DNA of 7,830 nucleotides from JALENY01 sp036310185. GTDB taxonomy: Bacteria; Bacillota; Clostridia; Lachnospirales; Lachnospiraceae. The notes beneath the pieces were generated by a model. It ran no database searches. It was not told the DNA's origin and was given only the letters and a program-made list of their open reading frames with translations. Shown piece after piece: positions 5,305 through 7,830 of this stretch (position 1 is the first letter of the stretch; each line of letters opens with the position of its first letter). The DNA lies in assembly GCA_036310185.1 (NCBI GenBank), contig JAXJSH010000084.1, positions 1 through 7,830 on the forward strand. Reading direction: 5' to 3'. A program made the translations under genes and the position numbers.

Positions 5305-5440
5305 TTGAATCATCTCGGTAAACTATGAAGTATTCTTTTTGCAGTTTATAAATTTGGTTAGGATGTCAAAAGATGATTACGGATTGTTTTGCTGTAAACA
5401 GCTCCCACAATCCTAATCAAATTTTTTTGTGATGATTCAA
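5305..5440. repeat. Nested inverted repeats upstream of the AAC(3) gene
   Basis: An outer perfect 10-bp pair (TTGAATCATC 5305-5314, GATGATTCAA 5431-5440) encloses a 14-bp pair (AAATTTGGTTAGGA 5350-5363, TCCTAATCAAATTT 5411-5424, one G-U on the plus strand). That in turn encloses GGATTGT/ACAATCC (5381-5387, 5407-5413) and GCTGT/ACAGC (5391-5395, 5398-5402). Seven T follow the second pair on the plus strand (5422-5428). It could be a small RNA with its terminator, an AAC(3) leader, or a degenerate miniature element. Confidence 0.5.
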
Positions 5441-5528
5441 ACGGTGTCATTTACAGATATTCCGCTCTGAATATTTACTTATATTGTACTCACATGAGGT
5501 TCTATTTTCAAAGGTTAAACGCGTAACT

Positions 5529-5578
5529 ACAAACAAAAATAAAAGGCTGCATTTGTATACAAATCACAAACACAACCT
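5529..5578 (-). terminator. Intrinsic terminator of the patatin-like gene
   Basis: On the minus strand 5578-5567 (AGGUUGUGUUUG) pairs over 12 positions with 5555-5544 (CAAAUGCAGCCU), including three G-U pairs, and is followed by UUUUAUUUUUGUUUG. It lies 35 nt after the patatin-like stop codon. The G-U pairs fit only minus-strand RNA. Confidence 0.75.
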
Positions 5579-5613
5579 GATATTTCATTTGTTTTATTCC
5601 GGCACCACATTAA

Positions 5614-6462
5614 TCATGAACACAAAAATTCCTGAATTTCCTTCAGCTGACGCAATGCCGTCTCTCTTCCCATTTCATAAACACGTCTCATTTTTTCCGG
5701 GTCATGTTCTATACGTCCAATGTCCAGCGCACAGTCCGGCTGGATAACAAAAACAGATCCGGCTTCTTTTCTCTCATTTATGTAATGGCGTGTTTCATTA
5801 TAGTCTTCATGGCGTTTTTCCATGGTTTCCAGAACTTTAGGATATTTTTTCAATGCTCTTTTTAAAAGAGGCATCAGACTGTTTTTCTTCTTCTGGTAAT
5901 CTGCGGGCCGTGTCAGAACAACCACATTTTTTTCATATCCTGCCTGTTCAAAATAGCGAAGGGGTATGGAATCCGAAATTCCGCCGTCGAGCAGTCGATA
6001 TCCGCCCACTTCCACTATATGGGAGACCATCGGCATAGACGCTGACGCGCGAATCCATTTCAGGCAGTCTCCGCCCGCTTTGTCACAGGCATGATACACC
6101 GGTTTTCCCGTTTCCACATCGGTACAGACAACCACAAATTCCATGGGATTATTGTCAAATGTCTCGGAGTCAAAGATATCCAGCTTTTCCGGTATTTCAT
6201 GATAGCAGAACTCTGCTCCGTACAAATCTCCGGTCCGGATCAGCGAACGCATACTGCAGTAACGCCAGTCTTTGCAGTATTTCATATTATAACGAATGGT
6301 TCGTCCAATCTGACGGGATTTATAATTGCATCCAAAGGCTGCGCCTGCAGACACACCTATCAATCCGTCAAAATCTATCTCATGTTCCATCAAAACGTCA
6401 ATGACACCGGCGGTAAAAAGTCCCCGCATGGCTCCGCCTTCCAAAACCAAACCTTTTTTCAT
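5614..6462 (-). CDS. Patatin-like phospholipase family protein (YjjU/RssA-like)
   Basis: The 282-residue product begins MKKGLVLEGGAMRGLFTAGV, with the oxyanion-hole glycines (GGAMRG, residues 9-14). The nucleophile-elbow GVSAG follows, with Ser38 as likely catalytic serine, and then the partner Asp159 in RLLDGGISDSIP, completing the patatin Ser-Asp dyad. The C-terminal third (…RPADYQKKKNSLMPLLKRAL… to the end) matches the helical extension of bacterial YjjU-type proteins. There is no signal peptide or membrane segment, so it should be a cytoplasmic or peripherally bound lipid acyl hydrolase; its lipid is unknown. The start at 6462 has GGAG 6 nt upstream and matches where relatives usually begin. 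An ATG at 6474 with AAGGG upstream is a fair alternative. An IS110 end lies within ~80 bp upstream, so its native promoter may have been altered. A good terminator follows. Confidence 0.88.
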   Translation of the reverse strand: MKKGLVLEGGAMRGLFTAGVIDVLMEHEIDFDGLIGVSAGAAFGCNYKSRQIGRTIRYNMKYCKDWRYCSMRSLIRTGDLYGAEFCYHEIPEKLDIFDSETFDNNPMEFVVVCTDVETGKPVYHACDKAGGDCLKWIRASASMPMVSHIVEVGGYRLLDGGISDSIPLRYFEQAGYEKNVVVLTRPADYQKKKNSLMPLLKRALKKYPKVLETMEKRHEDYNETRHYINERKEAGSVFVIQPDCALDIGRIEHDPEKMRRVYEMGRETALRQLKEIQEFLCS

Positions 6463-6516
6463 TTTAATCTCCATTCCGCCGCCCTTCAGTTGGCGGCACA
6501 AATAGTAATGAAAGTT

Positions 6517-6545
6517 TTCCAAACTTCTAACCTGTGCGATATAAT
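6517..6545 (+). promoter_or_regulatory. Candidate promoter at the IS110 left end
   Basis: A perfect TATAAT (6540-6545) lies on the plus strand. At 17 bp upstream there is only a poor -35 (TTCCAA, 6517-6522). In well-studied IS110 elements the bridge-RNA promoter is completed only when element ends join in the circular form, with the -35 from the right end and the -10 from the left end. A strong -10 with a weak -35 fits that pattern. The assignment is inferred. Confidence 0.4.
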
Positions 6546-6551
6546 TGTTTT

Positions 6552-6761
6552 AAGAAGCTACACTACAAAGCACGGTAGGAGGAGTTGTAAAAACTTTCTT
6601 CGTTTTAGACAGCATTTTAATCAGTGTAAGTTCTGCCTTTTCAAGCACAAATAAGTGGCTCCATGAGACCGTACACTAAGAATTGTTTAAACGCCTTAGT
6701 TTAATTGTGTGGCAGTTCAGTCAATGGCTTCTTATCTTTTTTACGAAAGGAGCAATTGTTT
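6552..6761 (+). ncRNA. Candidate IS110 bridge RNA region (left-end non-coding segment)
   Basis: About 210 nt lie between the candidate -10 box and the transposase start, with no protein gene. IS110-group elements encode their target-selecting bridge RNA here. Pairing segments are visible: TACACT (near 6556) with AGTGTA (near 6623), AAAAC/GTTTT around 6589-6605, and ACTAAG (6675-6680) with CTTAGT (6695-6700) around a 14-nt loop. TACACT recurs at 6672-6677. The guide loops cannot be set without the right end and target. RNA boundaries are approximate. Confidence 0.4.
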
Positions 6762-7830
6762 ATGAAAGTTGTTTTTCAAACCTGTTGTGGTGTCGATGTT
6801 CACAAATCTTTTCTCGTTGCCACAATCATTAAAACCACAGGTGGTATTGAACCTTCTTATCAGAAGAAACGCTTTTCCACCTTCAATAATTCTATTCTTG
6901 AATTCAAGCAATGGCTATTAGAGAATAATTGCTATGATGTCTGTATGGAATCCACAGGCAAATACTGGGTTCCAGTATTTAATCTCTTAGAAGATAAAAT
7001 CAATGTTACTATCGCTAATCCAAAATGGGTAAAAGCTGTCAAAGGTAACAAGGATGATACCAAGGATTCTAAATGGATTGGAGATTTGTTCCGTCTTGGT
7101 TTGGTAAAAGGCAGTTATGTTCCTTGCAAAACTATCCGTATTCTTAGAGAGTATACAAGATACCGTTACAAGCTTGTTTCATGCCGTTCCAGTGAAAAGA
7201 ATAGATATCAGAATGCACTTACTGTTTGTAATGTTGCTTTAGATTCTGTAGTTTCCGATATCTTTGGGAAGTCATCCACATCCATTATTGACTATCTGCT
7301 CGAACAATCAGGTTCGTCTATCAACCACGAAGAAATCGCTTCTAAACTTCTTAAGAGCCTCAAATCGAAAGAAGATGCAGTGATTGAATCCATTGAGGGA
7401 TATCAGATGACTGATGCCCAAAAATATCGTATGCGCCTCATCCGCGCACATATGGATTATATCACAGCTGAAATCAAAGATATAGACTCTGAAATAGAAA
7501 AAATGATTTCTTCTAATGCTGATTATGAAAATGCCGTCGAGTTACTCTGTACCATTCCGGGTGTTAAACGTGATAGTGCAATCACTATCATCTCCGAAAT
7601 TGGTATTGATATGTCTCAATTCTGTAATTCAAAACGTTTGTGTTGCTGGGAAGGTCTTACACCTGGTTGCAACGAAACTGGTGGTAAGAAAAAATCTCTT
7701 AGGATTATGCGTGCTGGTGTCTACATCAAACCTGCATTGGTACAGTGTGCCCATGCAGCCGTTAAATCCAATAAATCTCCTTACTACAAAAAGAAATATG
7801 AATCTCTTGTAAAACGTCGTGGCAAGAAAA
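6762..7830 (+). CDS. IS110-family transposase (bridge-RNA-guided recombinase), partial
   Basis: The frame is open from ATG at 6762 (AGGAG 9 nt upstream) to the window end, 356 codons; relatives have about 400, so roughly the last 50 are missing. The N-terminal RuvC-like DEDD domain shows GVDVHK (Asp12), CMESTG (Glu63) and KGNKDDTKDSKW (Asp99, Asp102). A coiled helical middle follows, then the C-terminal domain with TIPGVKRDSAITIISEIG (helix-hairpin-helix, ~264-281) and GLTPGCNETGGKKKSLRIMR (~298-317). Many relatives have ESAGK or ESGS at the last motif, with the catalytic serine; here it is ETGGK, with Thr306. Known members cut and join DNA through this serine with a bridge RNA choosing donor and target. 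The rest of the frame is intact, with no premature stop. Confidence 0.9.
   Translation, partial: MKVVFQTCCGVDVHKSFLVATIIKTTGGIEPSYQKKRFSTFNNSILEFKQWLLENNCYDVCMESTGKYWVPVFNLLEDKINVTIANPKWVKAVKGNKDDTKDSKWIGDLFRLGLVKGSYVPCKTIRILREYTRYRYKLVSCRSSEKNRYQNALTVCNVALDSVVSDIFGKSSTSIIDYLLEQSGSSINHEEIASKLLKSLKSKEDAVIESIEGYQMTDAQKYRMRLIRAHMDYITAEIKDIDSEIEKMISSNADYENAVELLCTIPGVKRDSAITIISEIGIDMSQFCNSKRLCCWEGLTPGCNETGGKKKSLRIMRAGVYIKPALVQCAHAAVKSNKSPYYKKKYESLVKRRGKK

Larger units (their letters stand above)
5254..5613. other. Intergenic region between the AAC(3) and patatin-like genes
   Basis: No gene is supported here. It contains nested inverted repeats (5305-5440), the terminator of the patatin-like gene (5529-5578), and TATTCTTTTT twice (5272-5281 and 5331-5340, 59 bp apart). 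A TTGACA lies on the minus strand around 5364-5369, but no -10 box follows at normal spacing, so the AAC(3) promoter is not clear. Confidence 0.55.
6523..7830 (+). mobile_element. IS110-family insertion sequence, left part (cut by window end)
   Basis: A plus-strand transposase of the IS110 family is preceded by a non-coding left end and is oriented opposite to the neighbouring genes. The exact left boundary cannot be fixed, because these elements lack terminal inverted repeats and usually make no target duplication; somewhere in 6520-6539 is most consistent with the -10 box position. The right end lies beyond the window. Confidence 0.7.

Noticed and set aside
5551..5564. Perfect palindrome ATTTGTATACAAAT as an operator
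   Set aside because: It overlaps the stem and loop of a good terminator for the patatin-like gene, which explains it better.
6091..6654. 187-codon plus-strand open frame
   Set aside because: It is antisense to the well-supported patatin-like gene, with no ribosome binding site or recognisable domain.
7516..7812. Plus-strand 98-codon open frame
   Set aside because: It lies in another frame inside the intact IS110 transposase coding sequence and has no family-like features.

Overview
The window looks like chromosomal DNA from a low-GC anaerobic Firmicute, most likely a gut Clostridia/Lachnospiraceae member. The indications are a flavin reductase-rubredoxin fusion, a LytTR + DUF3021 pair, strong AGGAG-type ribosome binding sites, TTG starts, and an IS110 transposase resembling clostridial members of that family. 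This assignment is inference from gene content; no search was run.

Layout. (1) 1-263, plus strand: the 3' end of a flavin reductase-rubredoxin protein, followed by a perfect 14-bp stem terminator at 376-409. A minus-strand coding remnant ends against the other side of that terminator. (2) About 490-2040: a visibly AT-richer segment. It holds one minus-strand unit: phased 9-bp repeats, a good sigma-70-type promoter (1833-1861), a roughly 240-nt structured leader RNA ending in a 16-bp hairpin, and a gene starting with TTG whose product resembles the PBECR4 domain (a predicted nuclease of the Barnase-EndoU-ColicinE5/D-RelE fold). Its 3' end is either frameshifted or overlapped by a second reading frame. 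(3) 2044-4135, minus strand: LytTR DNA-binding protein, DUF3021 membrane protein, then a membrane-anchored Ntn-type amidase of the acyltransferase/choloylglycine hydrolase class. The first two are tightly coupled. The promoter of this unit lies inside the terminator of the gene upstream. (4) 4260-5235: a broken coding remnant, then an AAC(3)-family N-acetyltransferase. (5) 5254-5613: an intergenic region with nested inverted repeats and the terminator of the next gene. (6) 5614-6462: a patatin-like phospholipase. (7) From about 6523 to the window end, plus strand: the left end of an IS110-family element, with a likely bridge-RNA region upstream of a transposase that is cut off by the window edge.

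How the genes work together. The LytTR and DUF3021 genes form the usual small regulator plus membrane-partner module. The amidase may be its target or cargo because it follows in the same direction without a visible terminator, but 129 bp separate them. The other genes look like separate transcription units. The two parts most worth following are the nuclease-fold gene behind a structured leader RNA and the IS110 end with its candidate bridge RNA and altered catalytic-serine motif.
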